From NCBI GenBank assembly GCA_900315245.1, contig OMYJ01000008.1:57383-121382 (forward strand): a DNA stretch of 64,000 nt. The letters run 5' to 3'. This DNA is from an uncultured Bacteroidales bacterium. Lineage in GTDB: Bacteria; Bacteroidota; Bacteroidia; Bacteroidales; WCHB1-69. The notes under the pieces were generated by a model. It saw nothing but the letters and a program-made list of their open reading frames with translations, did not search any database and was not told the origin of the DNA. The number at the start of each line of letters is the position of its first letter. Positions within the stretch are counted from its first letter, which is position 1. The position numbers and the translations under genes are program-made. Of this stretch, positions 44,051 to 52,689 are shown one piece after another.

Positions 44051-44091
<41 letters not shown>

Positions 44092-44113
44092 AAGCTTCAA
44101 TAACCAATAACCA

Positions 44114-45511
44114 TTAAATATGCACGCACTCCCCATACGCCACGGCCACGGCTTCCATAATTGCCTCTGACATCGTCGGGTGCGGGAACACGGAGCTGAT
44201 GATTTCGGGACCGGTCATGCCTTTCTTGCGGGCGGTGACGGCACCGGCGATCATCTCCGTGACGTTGTCGCCGATGAGATGGCAACCGAGCCATTCGTTG
44301 GTGTTCTTGTCGAAGATGACCTTCACCATACCGTCGCGGTTGCCGGAAGAAGCCGCCTTGCCGGACGCGGTGAACGGGAACTTGCCGATGAGCACTTCCC
44401 TGCCCTGCTCCACACAGGCGCGCTCCGTGAGACCCACGGAGGCGATTTCGGGAGTCGTGTAAGTACAGCCCGGAATGTTGCAGTAATCAACTGGTTCGGG
44501 GTTGTGGCCGGCGATCTTCTCCACACAGACAAGTGCTTCGTGCGAGGCCACGTGCGCCAAGGCTGGTCCATGCACGATGTCGCCGATGGCATACACGCCC
44601 TCGACGTTCGTGCGGTAGTAGTCGTCAACGGTGACCTTGCCGCGCTCGAAGGCCACACCGCACTCCTCGAGGCCGAGGCCTTCCAAGTTGGTGGCCACGC
44701 CCACAGCGGACAACACGATATCGCAGGTAATCTCCGTAATCTTCTCCTTGCTGTCTTTGACAGTGACAACGCACTGGTCGTCAACAATATCCACTTTCTC
44801 CACAGCGGCACCGGTCATCGTCTTGATGCCGTGCTTGCGAAAACAGCGGGCGAGTTGCGCGGCGATGTCGTCGTCTTCCACAGGAACGAGACGCGGCATG
44901 TACTCCACAATCGTAACTTGCGTTCCCATAGTGGAATAGAAGTAGGCCAACTCGCTGCCGATAGCACCGGAACCCATCACCACCATGCTCTTGGGCAGTT
45001 CGGGGAGTGTCAGCGCCTCGCGGTAGCCGATGATCTTTTTGCCGTCTTGCGGCACGTTGGGCAGACTGCGGGAACGGGCGCCCGTGGCGAGGATGATGTG
45101 CTTCGCCTCGTAAGTTTCCACCGTACCGTCAGCAGCAGTGACTTCAACATGGTGATTATCGGCAAGTTTACCAAAGCCGGCAATCACATCGACATTGTTC
45201 TTCTTGAGCAGGAACTGCACGCCCTTGCTCATCTGCTCGGCCACCCCGCGACTGCGCTTCACCACAGCCTGAAAATCCGGAGCAACAGTACCGTCAAGGG
45301 TGATGCCGTAATCAGCGGCATGTGACATATATTTATAAACTTGCGCACTCTTCAGCAACGCTTTGGTGGGAATGCAGCCCCAGTTGAGGCAGATGCCGCC
45401 CAGTTCGGCGCGCTCCACCACAGCGGCTTTGAGGTTCAACTGACTGGCCCGAATCGCAGCGACATAACCGCCAGGACCACTTCCTATCACGATAACATCA
45501 TAATTTGCCAT
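44114..45511 (-). CDS. lpd: Dihydrolipoyl dehydrogenase
   Basis: 465 residues, the E3 flavoprotein of the pyruvate/oxoglutarate dehydrogenase or glycine cleavage complexes. An FAD-binding GSGPGGYVAA near the N-terminus, the redox-active disulfide GGICLNWGCIPTK (Cys41 and Cys46), an NAD-binding GSGAIGSELA, and AIGDIVHGP are in order. The C-terminal interface domain ends with HPTMSEAIMEA, holding the catalytic His-Glu pair. No E1 or E2 genes are near. Stand-alone in this window. Confidence 0.95.
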   Translation of the reverse strand: MANYDVIVIGSGPGGYVAAIRASQLNLKAAVVERAELGGICLNWGCIPTKALLKSAQVYKYMSHAADYGITLDGTVAPDFQAVVKRSRGVAEQMSKGVQFLLKKNNVDVIAGFGKLADNHHVEVTAADGTVETYEAKHIILATGARSRSLPNVPQDGKKIIGYREALTLPELPKSMVVMGSGAIGSELAYFYSTMGTQVTIVEYMPRLVPVEDDDIAAQLARCFRKHGIKTMTGAAVEKVDIVDDQCVVTVKDSKEKITEITCDIVLSAVGVATNLEGLGLEECGVAFERGKVTVDDYYRTNVEGVYAIGDIVHGPALAHVASHEALVCVEKIAGHNPEPVDYCNIPGCTYTTPEIASVGLTERACVEQGREVLIGKFPFTASGKAASSGNRDGMVKVIFDKNTNEWLGCHLIGDNVTEMIAGAVTARKKGMTGPEIISSVFPHPTMSEAIMEAVAVAYGECVHI

Positions 45512-45574
45512 ATATTTTCTATTTTTTGTTACTATTTCTAAAAGTGAGCAATGACGTTTGCCGTTAACGAGCTA

Positions 45575-46951
45575 TCATCCAGCCACTGCCGTTGCCAAAT
45601 TGTGGAAAATCAGGTTGTTCATCAGCACGTAGGAGCCCGCACCGGCGAGATAGCCTAACAGTGCGTATGGAGTGATATGTTTCAGATACCAAATGAAATC
45701 GATCTTCTCCATGCCCATGACGGCCACACCTGCGGCGGAACCGATGATGAGGATGCTACCGCCCGTTCCTGCGCAGTAAGCCAGGAAAATCCAGAACATG
45801 TGGTCCATCGGGAAGCTGTACATCCCCATGGCACCGGCCACCAACGGCACATTGTCGATGATGGATGACAGGACACCGATCACCGTGTCAATCAGATAGT
45901 AGTTGCCGTTGAAGAGCGTGTCGAGGCTGCCGGCGAGCAACGAGAGGTGTCCCGCGCTCTGCAGTCCGGAAACTGCCAACAAAATACCGAGGAAGAAGAG
46001 GATGCTGGGGAGGTCGATGCGGGTGAGCACACCTGCAATCGTGAACTTGCGGTTCTCGTCTTGATTGGTCTTATGCAGGATTTCGGTCGTAATCCAGAGG
46101 ATGGAAAGGCCAAGCATGATGCCCATATAGGGTTTCAGATGGGTCAGAATCTTGAAAATCGGGACGAATACCAGCGCGGCGATGCCCATGAAGAAGATGA
46201 GGTTGCGCTGCCACGTGGGAACGCCTGCGCTCTTAGTATCCCTCGGACGCTGGGAAGCGTCGATTTCGCCTTTCTCCACAAAGGAGACCACGATAAGCGG
46301 GATGATCATGGAAATCAAGCTCGGGATGAAGCATTCGAGGATGACGCTGCCGGTGGAAACCTTGCCCGCGATCCAGAGCATGATGGTGGTCACGTCACCG
46401 ATGGGGCTCCACGCACCACCCGCATTGGCCGCCAGAATCACCATGCCGCCGAAGAACCAGCGGTCATGCTTGTCGGGCAGTAGCTTGCGCAACAATGCGA
46501 CCATCACGATAGCGGTGGTCAGGTTGTCGAGGATAGCGGAGAAGAAGAACGTGATGAAGCTCAATATCCACAACAGCTTCACCTTGTTGGTGGTCTTGAT
46601 GTTGTCCGTAATGATGTTGAAACCTCCGTAGGTGTCAATGAGTTCCACCACGGTCATGGCACCCATCAGGTAGAAGAGGATCTCGGCGATGTCGCCCAGA
46701 TGATGGATAAGCTCGTGAGTGGTGATGAAATCGACAAACGGATGCATGGAATCGGGATGCGCATCCTTAAACGCTTCGTAGCCAGCTCCAAAGTTGGCGA
46801 ACTCGAAGATTTCCGGCCCCGAAAGGATGAAACAGGTCCATATCAGCACACCGATCAGGAGCGCGAAAGCCGTTTTGTTGATTTTCAACGGATGCTCAAG
46901 GGCTATGCAAAGATAGCCGATGACAAAAATGACAATCATCAAGTAAAACAT
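45575..46951 (-). CDS. nhaD: NhaD-type Na+/H+ antiporter
   Basis: 458 residues with about 12 hydrophobic helices. The opening (IALEHPLKINKTAFALLIGVLIW) and the conserved LDNLTTAIVMVALLR, NAGGAWSPIGDVTT and DNVPLVAGAMG stretches match the NhaD branch of the ion transporter superfamily. These carry charged residues within helices, typical for cation exchange. It exports Na+ in exchange for protons at the inner membrane and is common in Bacteroidetes. It lies 24 bp after the OMP gene at 46976, same strand, so co-transcription is possible. Confidence 0.92.
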   Translation of the reverse strand: MFYLMIVIFVIGYLCIALEHPLKINKTAFALLIGVLIWTCFILSGPEIFEFANFGAGYEAFKDAHPDSMHPFVDFITTHELIHHLGDIAEILFYLMGAMTVVELIDTYGGFNIITDNIKTTNKVKLLWILSFITFFFSAILDNLTTAIVMVALLRKLLPDKHDRWFFGGMVILAANAGGAWSPIGDVTTIMLWIAGKVSTGSVILECFIPSLISMIIPLIVVSFVEKGEIDASQRPRDTKSAGVPTWQRNLIFFMGIAALVFVPIFKILTHLKPYMGIMLGLSILWITTEILHKTNQDENRKFTIAGVLTRIDLPSILFFLGILLAVSGLQSAGHLSLLAGSLDTLFNGNYYLIDTVIGVLSSIIDNVPLVAGAMGMYSFPMDHMFWIFLAYCAGTGGSILIIGSAAGVAVMGMEKIDFIWYLKHITPYALLGYLAGAGSYVLMNNLIFHNLATAVAG

Positions 46952-46975
46952 AACGGATTGATTTTTATGAAACGC

Positions 46976-47692
46976 TTAAAATAAACTCAAAGATATACCT
47001 AAGGACATAGGATAGATTTTAGGTCCTTTGGATTCGATGAAGAGCGGAGTCGGCTGGAAACAATAATAAACATTGACGAACTTCCAACCGATACGTGCAT
47101 ATACATCCACATGATACTTTGTCCTGTTCATCATCAGAAGATTCTTGTATCTCGCGGTGTCCGCAGGAATTTCAGGGTCGTTGCCTTTGTATTTCTGAGA
47201 GACTTCGGCCACCCAGCCCACGCGGGCACCCACGGAGAATTTGAATCCGTTAGGATGACGGTATCTGAATTCCAACGGGACATTGACATTGAAATAGTTC
47301 ATCTTCAGGACTTTGTATTTAACCACTTCAGGCAGAAGATAGTATTTCATCACATCCGACTCCTTGTCATAGCGTAATAATGCGTTGCTATACTGAGTGT
47401 AATAGCTCACGCCGACACCCAATCCTATTGCTATGGGTTTGTTTTTGATTTTGAAATCCCAAATCGCGGACACATTGAAGCCGGGGTCGAATTTCATGTG
47501 CGAGACCTGGGTCGGCATGTTCATCCAGAATGTATGATAGATGTCCATAATCAAACGGTCACGGAAGACCACCGGACGTTCATCTGACACCGTGTCTTTT
47601 GGGGTTGTATAAGGGGTTTCGGGCGATTGCGCATTCAACATCTGCAATGCACAAACGCACAACAATACTATGGTTAAAAACTGTCTTTTCAT
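46976..47692 (-). CDS. PorT-like outer-membrane protein
   Basis: 238 residues from ATG 47692, giving a signal peptide (MKRQFLTIVLLCV to LNAQ). Mature strands such as KFDPGFNVSAIWDFKIKN, AIGLGVGVSYYTQY and LEFRYRHPNGFKFSVGARVG suggest a small beta-barrel of the outer-membrane beta-barrel (PorT-type) family. No role can be read from the sequence. The -7 box at 47712-47719 is followed upstream by heptamers; the same 40-bp combination precedes the ornithine carbamoyltransferase gene. Confidence 0.65.
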   Translation of the reverse strand: MKRQFLTIVLLCVCALQMLNAQSPETPYTTPKDTVSDERPVVFRDRLIMDIYHTFWMNMPTQVSHMKFDPGFNVSAIWDFKIKNKPIAIGLGVGVSYYTQYSNALLRYDKESDVMKYYLLPEVVKYKVLKMNYFNVNVPLEFRYRHPNGFKFSVGARVGWVAEVSQKYKGNDPEIPADTARYKNLLMMNRTKYHVDVYARIGWKFVNVYYCFQPTPLFIESKGPKIYPMSLGISLSLF

Positions 47693-47711
47693 CGCTGTTA
47701 TAATCAAACGG

Positions 47712-47719
47712 CAAAGATA
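47712..47719 (-). promoter_or_regulatory. -7 box of the OMP gene
   Basis: TATCTTTG on the minus strand. The segment 47711-47750 is almost identical to 57071-57110. Confidence 0.6.
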
Positions 47720-47728
47720 CAATTTTTT

Positions 47729-47763
47729 GTGAATAGTGAATAGTGATTTGTGAATAGTGAATG
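47729..47763. repeat. Heptamer array GTGAATA, 5 units
   Basis: Units GTGAATA, GTGAATA, GTGATTT, GTGAATA, GTGAATG, between the divergent OMP and trxB genes and across the -33 area of the OMP promoter. Confidence 0.85.
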
Positions 47764-47844
47764 GTCAAACGGAAAAAATTCCTATTTTCGCGCTGGATAT
47801 TATTTCCGCCCAAACAAGTATAAACCTTTATAATTCAGAAAGAT

Positions 47845-48786
47845 ATGTCAAGAGAAGTAAAATGTCTCATCATTGGTTCCGGTCCCGCAGGATATATGGC
47901 CGGCGTATATACGGCGCGTGCCGACCTGAAGCCCCTCCTCATCGAAGGCATGCAGCAGGGCGGTCAGCTGACCATCACCAACGAAGTGGAGAACTTCCCG
48001 GGATTCCCGGGCGGCGCGGGCGGTCCGGTTATCATGGACAAGCTGCGCGAACAGGCGCTGAAACTGGGTGTGGAAATGCAGCCCAAGAGCGTCGCGAAGG
48101 TCGATTTCAGCAGCCGTCCGTTCCACTGCCAACTCGATGACGGTGAGGAGATTATCGCGGAGACGGTCATCGTGGCCACAGGCGCGAGCGCACGTTGGCT
48201 GCACCTGCCCGGCGAGGACGAGTTCCGCGGCTTCGGGGTCTCCACCTGCGCCACCTGCGACGGCAACTTCTTCCGCAACAAGACCACCGTGGTCATCGGC
48301 GGCGGCGACACCGCGTTGGAGGACGCCCTCTACCTGTCGCAGCTCTGCACGAAAGTCTATATCGTGCACCGCCGCGACCAGTTCCGGGGTACCGTCGCGC
48401 TGCAGAAGAGCATGTTAGCGACTCCGAACATCGAGGTCGTGTGGAGCCACGTGCCCGTGGAGATCACCGGCGAGCAGAAAGGGTTCATCAAGAAGGTGAC
48501 GGGCCTGAAGGTGAAGCACGCGCAGACCGGCGAGGAGCGCACCTTGGCGGTCGATGGCGTGTTCGAGGCCATCGGCGTGGTGCCGACCACCGAACTCTTT
48601 GTGGGACAACTGGATATGAACGAGCAGGGCTACATCGTCACGAAGCCCGACAGCACGAAGACCAACGTTGAGGGCGTGTTCGCCGCCGGCGACGTGCAGG
48701 ATCCCGTCTTCCGCCAGGCCGTCATCGCCGCCGGCACCGGCAGCATGGCAGGCATCGAGGCGTCGCGGTTCCTTATGGAGAATTAG
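47845..48786 (+). CDS. trxB: Thioredoxin reductase
   Basis: 313 residues. A low-molecular-weight NADPH-dependent flavoprotein: FAD loop GSGPAGYMAG near the start, redox disulfide CATCDGNF, NADP loop GGGDTALEDA, and the closing FAD motif FAAGDVQDPVFRQA. It keeps thioredoxin reduced in the cytoplasm. The gene is monocistronic. A TATTTTCG at 47782-47789 is a one-mismatch -7 box. The downstream inverted heptamer blocks (48817-48836 and 48865-48884) may end its transcript. Confidence 0.95.
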   Translation: MSREVKCLIIGSGPAGYMAGVYTARADLKPLLIEGMQQGGQLTITNEVENFPGFPGGAGGPVIMDKLREQALKLGVEMQPKSVAKVDFSSRPFHCQLDDGEEIIAETVIVATGASARWLHLPGEDEFRGFGVSTCATCDGNFFRNKTTVVIGGGDTALEDALYLSQLCTKVYIVHRRDQFRGTVALQKSMLATPNIEVVWSHVPVEITGEQKGFIKKVTGLKVKHAQTGEERTLAVDGVFEAIGVVPTTELFVGQLDMNEQGYIVTKPDSTKTNVEGVFAAGDVQDPVFRQAVIAAGTGSMAGIEASRFLMEN

Positions 48787-48816
48787 GGAACCAACGGCGT
48801 CCCGCAGTTGAAATGC

Positions 48817-48884
48817 TGAATTATGAATTATGAATGCTGAATATTTTGGACTTCTACGGGACAACATTCATAATTCATAATTCA
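48817..48884. terminator. 20-bp inverted repeat made of heptamers, possible terminator
   Basis: The left arm (48817-48836, TGAATTATGAATTATGAATG) is the exact complement of the right arm (48865-48884). The 28-nt loop contains CTTCTACGGGAC. It lies between convergent trxB and the DUF262 gene; the lack of a GC-rich stem makes function uncertain. Confidence 0.5.
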
Positions 48885-48910
48885 TAATTCATAATTCATA
48901 ATTCATAATT
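48866..48910. repeat. Heptamer array ATTCATA, 6 units
   Basis: Period 7, ending 3 bp before the stop of the DUF262-HNH gene. Confidence 0.9.
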
Positions 48911-48913
48911 GAC

Positions 48914-50068
48914 TCACTTTCCGCTCTTCCTCCGATTGCAATCCCGGCAGAGCATCTGACAGTTCTCGGCGACGGTTCGGCCGCCCGCATGCCACGGCGT
49001 GATATGGTCGGCCTCCATCTGCGAGAGGTCGAAATGCTTCCCGCAGTCAGCGCAAAGGCCGCCTTGACTTTCGTAGGCCGCCAACTTCTGCGCCTCGGTG
49101 AACGCCCGGATAGAGAGATACTTCTCCTTCCGGGTGAGGATGTAGGGATATATGCCCGACTTCTTGGTCACGTCGTCGTCCAAGATGAGCCGTTTCACCT
49201 CATTGTCAATTTCACTGAAGTCGAACACCTTGTCTTTGAACTGCTTGTATAGCATTCCCCAATCGACACCCTTCATGATTTTCTTGCGCTCCTTGGTGGG
49301 ACGGAAGGAGGTCTCCACCCATAAGATGACGGAATGGAAGAACTGCCACAGCGGGGCCGCGCTCGCATCGTGTTGATGGTTCGACATATAGACCTCGATA
49401 TTGCCGTCCGAGATCCAAGAAATGGCGGTTTCGAGGTAGTCTTGCCGGATGGCGGAACCGGTAAGGTAGTCGTTCCCGACTTTGGCTGCGGGTGCGCCGT
49501 TCTTGCTGAAGTAGCGTTTGGCGTCGCTCACCCAAGAGCCCGCATACACCGCGTTGCGCAGTTCCTGATCCGTCAGTTCTTCCCCTGCTATATTGATGGT
49601 TTTGAACCACTTGAGTTTTTCGCTGTCGGTGCCGCTACAGATATAAACCTGCAGTTCGTAGTTGAGAATCCGTTCTTGCTCGTCGTCTTGCAAATTATGG
49701 AAAGCCCTGTAGGTCGGGACATTGAAGCAAACTGCCGAGAACTCGCCATGCACATACTGGCAGATGCTGATGGTGCGCTGCTGGCCGTCGATGATTTCGT
49801 AGGAGGCAACGCTTCCTAGCGTTGCGCCACTGTCGTCGGAACGTTCGGAATCGTCCTCCCGCACCGCCCAATACATCACATTGAGGGGGAATCCCTGCGT
49901 GAGGGTGTCAATGACGGCATCGCGCTGTTTCTCTTTATAGACGAACTCGCGCTGGTAGGGCGGGCGCACGTCGAGACGGCCCCCGTAGGCGCGCACGCCC
50001 TTCTCGTTGTTGTCTTCGTATCCCTCCACCAACTCGCGGACGGTGATCTTGTGCAGTTCGATTTTCAT
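48914..50068 (-). CDS. DUF262 nuclease-like protein with C-terminal HNH domain
   Basis: 384 residues. The N-terminal ParB-like DUF262 domain shows PYQREFVYKEKQRDAVI and the nucleotide-binding YEIIDGQQRT. The C-terminal zinc-bound HNH domain has CADCGKHF, ADHITPWHAGG and CRDCNRRK. This is the architecture of GmrSD-like and SspE-like restriction proteins, which cut foreign DNA in an NTP-dependent way. The start is 3 bp after the stop of an EcoRI-type methyltransferase, a tight coupling. An insertion of about 15 residues before YEIIDGQQRT is encoded by a palindrome (49808-49832), unlike typical family members. Confidence 0.88.
   Translation of the reverse strand: MKIELHKITVRELVEGYEDNNEKGVRAYGGRLDVRPPYQREFVYKEKQRDAVIDTLTQGFPLNVMYWAVREDDSERSDDSGATLGSVASYEIIDGQQRTISICQYVHGEFSAVCFNVPTYRAFHNLQDDEQERILNYELQVYICSGTDSEKLKWFKTINIAGEELTDQELRNAVYAGSWVSDAKRYFSKNGAPAAKVGNDYLTGSAIRQDYLETAISWISDGNIEVYMSNHQHDASAAPLWQFFHSVILWVETSFRPTKERKKIMKGVDWGMLYKQFKDKVFDFSEIDNEVKRLILDDDVTKKSGIYPYILTRKEKYLSIRAFTEAQKLAAYESQGGLCADCGKHFDLSQMEADHITPWHAGGRTVAENCQMLCRDCNRRKSGK
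49808..49832. repeat. Palindrome inside the DUF262 coding sequence
   Basis: GGCAACGCT-TCCT-AGCGTTGCG arms, read in frame as part of GATLGSVAS. It is probably a repeat element tolerated as a peptide insertion. Confidence 0.6.
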
Positions 50069-50071
50069 AAT

Positions 50072-51160
50072 CTATCGGTTTTGGTTGTATGATTCGGGAT
50101 CTTCCGCCGCGACGGGTGTGGTTATTTCGTGGTGCACGTATGTGTCGGGTTGTGTGGGCATTTGCAGGGGCGAATCATTATTTGCCCCTACAACGTCACC
50201 AATCGGTTTGCGGCGGCGGATAAGGATGCGTTCGTATATTCGTTTTCCACCCACGTAGGGTGCCCCTTTAGACATGTCCATTGTACTCGTTCCCAAAATT
50301 TCAAATTGTTCTGGATTATATTTATCCAAAAAAGTTATAGGAACACCCATCACATCTTCATAATCCATTGGTATTTCTGAAGTTTTGTTTACATTAATGG
50401 CATCAAAGTTATCATATTTGGGATATTCTTCAGCATCATACGATTTGTATAGAATCATTTCTTCATGTCGTTTAGATATATCCAAATTTGTAAACCAACA
50501 AATATTACCAAAACTACGCCATTTCTGTCCTGTCTCATCTATCCAAAATCTTGTGCTTCTTTCTTCATAGTAATCAGGCACCTTGAATTTCGCGAATGAC
50601 AAAGTGCTTCCTAACCATAATTGATTATTTTTTATCAATGGAAAGATATCCTTGTAATGAATGGCGTTTTGATTACCCAAAATCACAAACTTCTTCCCAT
50701 ACTTCATCAGCTGTGCCACATATTCCCGGAAGAGTGAGAAGGGCGGGTTGGTCACCACGATGTCGGCTTGCTTGAGCAGTTCGATGCACTCGGCGGAGCG
50801 GAAGTCGCCGTCGCCGTTGAAATAGTGGATGCCGATTTCCTCGGGATTGGGTACGCGATCGCCGTTTTTGTCGCCAAGGTATTCCAACCATATCGCCCGT
50901 TCGCTGTCGTTCTGTGAAAACAGGTCGCGGTTCTGGTTCTTGTAGCAGGTGGTAATCAGCTTTTTCAGTCCCAATTGCTCGAAATTATAGCTGAAATAGT
51001 GGAAAAAATTGCTCACGCGTGGGTCGTCGCAGTTGCACAGCACCGTTTTCCCCTTGAAATGAGCCCGATAATGCCTCAACTCGTTCTCAATATCCACAAG
51101 CTGGGTGTAGAACTCGTCTTTCTTGGCGTTCTTCGCCTGGTTCAGATTCTTGTTGGCCAT
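50072..51160 (-). CDS. EcoRI-type adenine-specific DNA methyltransferase
   Basis: 362 residues from ATG 51160; an upstream start at 51172 would need TTG. The opening KNAKKDEFYTQ and the catalytic TNPPFSLFREYV (an NPPF motif for N6-adenine methylation) match the EcoRI methylase family. It is followed 3 bp later by the DUF262-HNH gene, with no classical EcoRI endonuclease. The pair probably acts as modification plus restriction. The C-terminal 40 residues are low in structure and contain a translated palindrome (50162-50195). Upstream lies a structured leader with a possible terminator, so expression may be attenuated. Start and family are secure; target sequence unknown. Confidence 0.88.
   Translation of the reverse strand: MANKNLNQAKNAKKDEFYTQLVDIENELRHYRAHFKGKTVLCNCDDPRVSNFFHYFSYNFEQLGLKKLITTCYKNQNRDLFSQNDSERAIWLEYLGDKNGDRVPNPEEIGIHYFNGDGDFRSAECIELLKQADIVVTNPPFSLFREYVAQLMKYGKKFVILGNQNAIHYKDIFPLIKNNQLWLGSTLSFAKFKVPDYYEERSTRFWIDETGQKWRSFGNICWFTNLDISKRHEEMILYKSYDAEEYPKYDNFDAINVNKTSEIPMDYEDVMGVPITFLDKYNPEQFEILGTSTMDMSKGAPYVGGKRIYERILIRRRKPIGDVVGANNDSPLQMPTQPDTYVHHEITTPVAAEDPESYNQNR
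50162..50195. repeat. Palindrome inside the methyltransferase coding sequence
   Basis: GCAGGGGCGAATCAT pairs with ATTATTTGCCCCTACA imperfectly. It resembles dispersed REP-like elements of the TAGGGGCAAAT type and is read in frame as VVGANNDSPL. Confidence 0.6.
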
Positions 51161-51203
51161 TGTGATTGACAATTACCGCAATAACTATCAATCACTTATC
51201 GGC

Positions 51204-51226
51204 AAAAGAAAGGTGCAGGCCTTTCT
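51204..51226 (-). terminator. Weak intrinsic terminator or attenuator in the methyltransferase leader
   Basis: On the minus strand AGAAAGG pairs with CCTTTCT around CCTGCA, followed by TTT. It ends about 45 nt before the methyltransferase ATG. Confidence 0.5.
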
Positions 51227-51231
51227 ATCGC

Positions 51232-51341
51232 ATTCACGGGGAGCGTCGGTGAACCCCGCTGTACCAATTAGATTAGCCCACACCTGTTCGGTGCGAGCAT
51301 TAACATTACATTGGTACAACGGAGCTTGCGCTCTCGTGAAT
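51232..51341 (-). ncRNA. Cloverleaf-like structured RNA upstream of the methyltransferase
   Basis: On the minus strand ATTCACG (51341-51335) and CGTGAAT (51238-51232) can close a domain with three hairpins. They are GAGC-GCAA-GCTC with a GNRA tetraloop; a stem GTACCAAT/ATTGGTAC topped by a 9-bp hairpin (GCTCGCACC/GGTGTGGGC, with wobble pairs); and CGGGG/CCCCG. A terminator-like hairpin follows. It is not a tRNA: there is no TPsiC loop and no anticodon arm of correct size. It could be a leader riboregulator for the methyltransferase or a small RNA. The promoter was not clear. Confidence 0.5.
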
Positions 51342-51840
51342 ATTATCCGATAATTCTAAATCATCAGTTTCCGACGCTTTTGATTCGAATGCGAATAATA
51401 GCTAATGCTTTGGTTTATAATATGTTAATTACTTCTCTTTACAATAAATCCGTGAATTGGTTCTTACTCTATTGAAAATCAGCGGCAAAAATAGCAAAAA
51501 TATCGGGATTGGGAAGATATTGTGATGGCTGTCGCATAAAACGAATCTTTGCAAATTCCCCCACACGATGACATCAGTTCATGAACATAGAGGCGTTGGC
51601 GTATGCCCCTACAGGCGTTGGCTCATGCCTATAGAGGCATCGGCCCTTGATAATAAACAGTAGCACGTACTTGCTCGGAAAGATTGTAAAACAAGATTTT
51701 GAGAAATCTACAAAATGGTAGGGATATGGAAACGGTAGAAGGAAACGAGATACTTCAATGGCACCGAATCGAGCTTTGAGTGCTGAAGTGTGTCCTCATA
51801 AAAAAAATTCGCAAAAACGATAATTATTCGAGAATTTTGT
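51342..51840. other. Noncoding stretch with REP-like repeats
   Basis: No ORF with coding character. Positions 51588-51650 hold about two and a half units of an imperfect 25-bp repeat (ATAGAGGCGTTGGC, ATGCCCCTAC, AGGCGTTGGCTCATGCC) with internal palindromes. The rest is AT-rich; nothing else was recognised. Confidence 0.5.
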
Positions 51841-51848
51841 TATTTTTG
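51841..51848 (+). promoter_or_regulatory. -7 box of higBA
   Basis: TATTTTTG, 24 nt before the toxin ATG. Confidence 0.55.
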
Positions 51849-51872
51849 CCGTCCGAAAATTAATAGTCAACG

Positions 51873-52190
51873 ATGAACATTGAATTTGAAGACGCCGCGC
51901 TTAAAGAACTCTATTTGAATGGATCCACTAAAGACTCCAAGTATAAAAAGTTACCTAAAGACATTGTCAAAAGGTACATCAAAACCGTGAATTACCTCAA
52001 GGCCGCACCAAGGATTGAGACTCTGTTTCAGATCAAATCATTGCACTATGAGAAAAAGGGAGGTGATTTAAGAGGTGTGGAAGCCGTTTGGATTAACGAC
52101 CAGTACAGATTGTTGTTCCACAGCACGCCTGACGAACTCGGAATAGTCGTTAATGCTTTATTGATTGAAATATCGAAACATTATGAATAA
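51873..52190 (+). CDS. higB: HigB/RelE-family toxin
   Basis: 105 residues. The RelE/ParE-fold toxin of the HigB branch is recognisable by IKSLHYEKKGGDLRG followed by VWINDQYRLLFHS, in which basic residues at the end of the sheet act in mRNA cleavage on the ribosome. Gene order is toxin first, then antitoxin, as in other higBA loci. The stop overlaps the antitoxin start by 8 bp (ATGAATAA). Expression is expected to be repressed by the antitoxin binding near the -7 box. Confidence 0.9.
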   Translation: MNIEFEDAALKELYLNGSTKDSKYKKLPKDIVKRYIKTVNYLKAAPRIETLFQIKSLHYEKKGGDLRGVEAVWINDQYRLLFHSTPDELGIVVNALLIEISKHYE

Positions 52191-52548
52191 AAAGGAACTA
52201 ACCCCAGCAATTGCAACACATCCTGGAGAATTGATCAAGGATGAACTGCGAGAACGGAAAATGACACAAAAACAGCTGTCTGAAGAGACAGGAATCAAGG
52301 AATCGGTGTTGAGTGAGACTATCAATGCCAAACGTCCTGTCTCCATCAATGTAGCAACAGCCTTGGAAAAGGTCTTTGGCATTTCCGTGGATTTTTGGAT
52401 GAACTTGCAAAGCCAGTACAATATCGACACGGCGAACATAGCGGATAGGAATACCCGCAAACAAACCGTCAGTTTGACAATCCCCGTCTCTGACAGAAAC
52501 CTGCTCCAAGAACTCGCGCACAAATTCGGATGGGTATGTATGCTCTAA
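52183..52548 (+). CDS. higA: HigA-family XRE antitoxin
   Basis: 121 residues from ATG 52183, overlapping the toxin. The opening THPGELIKDELRERKMTQKQLSEETGI then SVLSETINAKRPVSINVATALEKVFG is a clear XRE helix-turn-helix of the HigA (VapI) type. It neutralises HigB and represses the operon. An extension of about 25 residues follows the helix-turn-helix. No terminator was seen directly after it. Confidence 0.92.
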   Translation: MNKKELTPAIATHPGELIKDELRERKMTQKQLSEETGIKESVLSETINAKRPVSINVATALEKVFGISVDFWMNLQSQYNIDTANIADRNTRKQTVSLTIPVSDRNLLQELAHKFGWVCML

Positions 52549-52689
52549 TCCAGCATAAACAACTTGCCCTCCTATCGCACCCGCGTAATTAAATTAACCC
52601 GTTCGATGCAATTTCACGACGGTTGGAAGCGTCGCCTCCTACGCGCCGGCCCGCCCAAAATAAAAACCGCCGGCAATCCCGAAAAATCG

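Noticed and set aside
44180..45325. 381-codon open frame antisense to lpd
   Set aside because: Opposite a complete Lpd; translation is His/Asp/Val-rich and lacks motifs.
51232..51341. tRNA or tRNA-like gene
   Set aside because: Cloverleaf-like pairing is present but the T-loop consensus, anticodon loop size and acceptor length are wrong.
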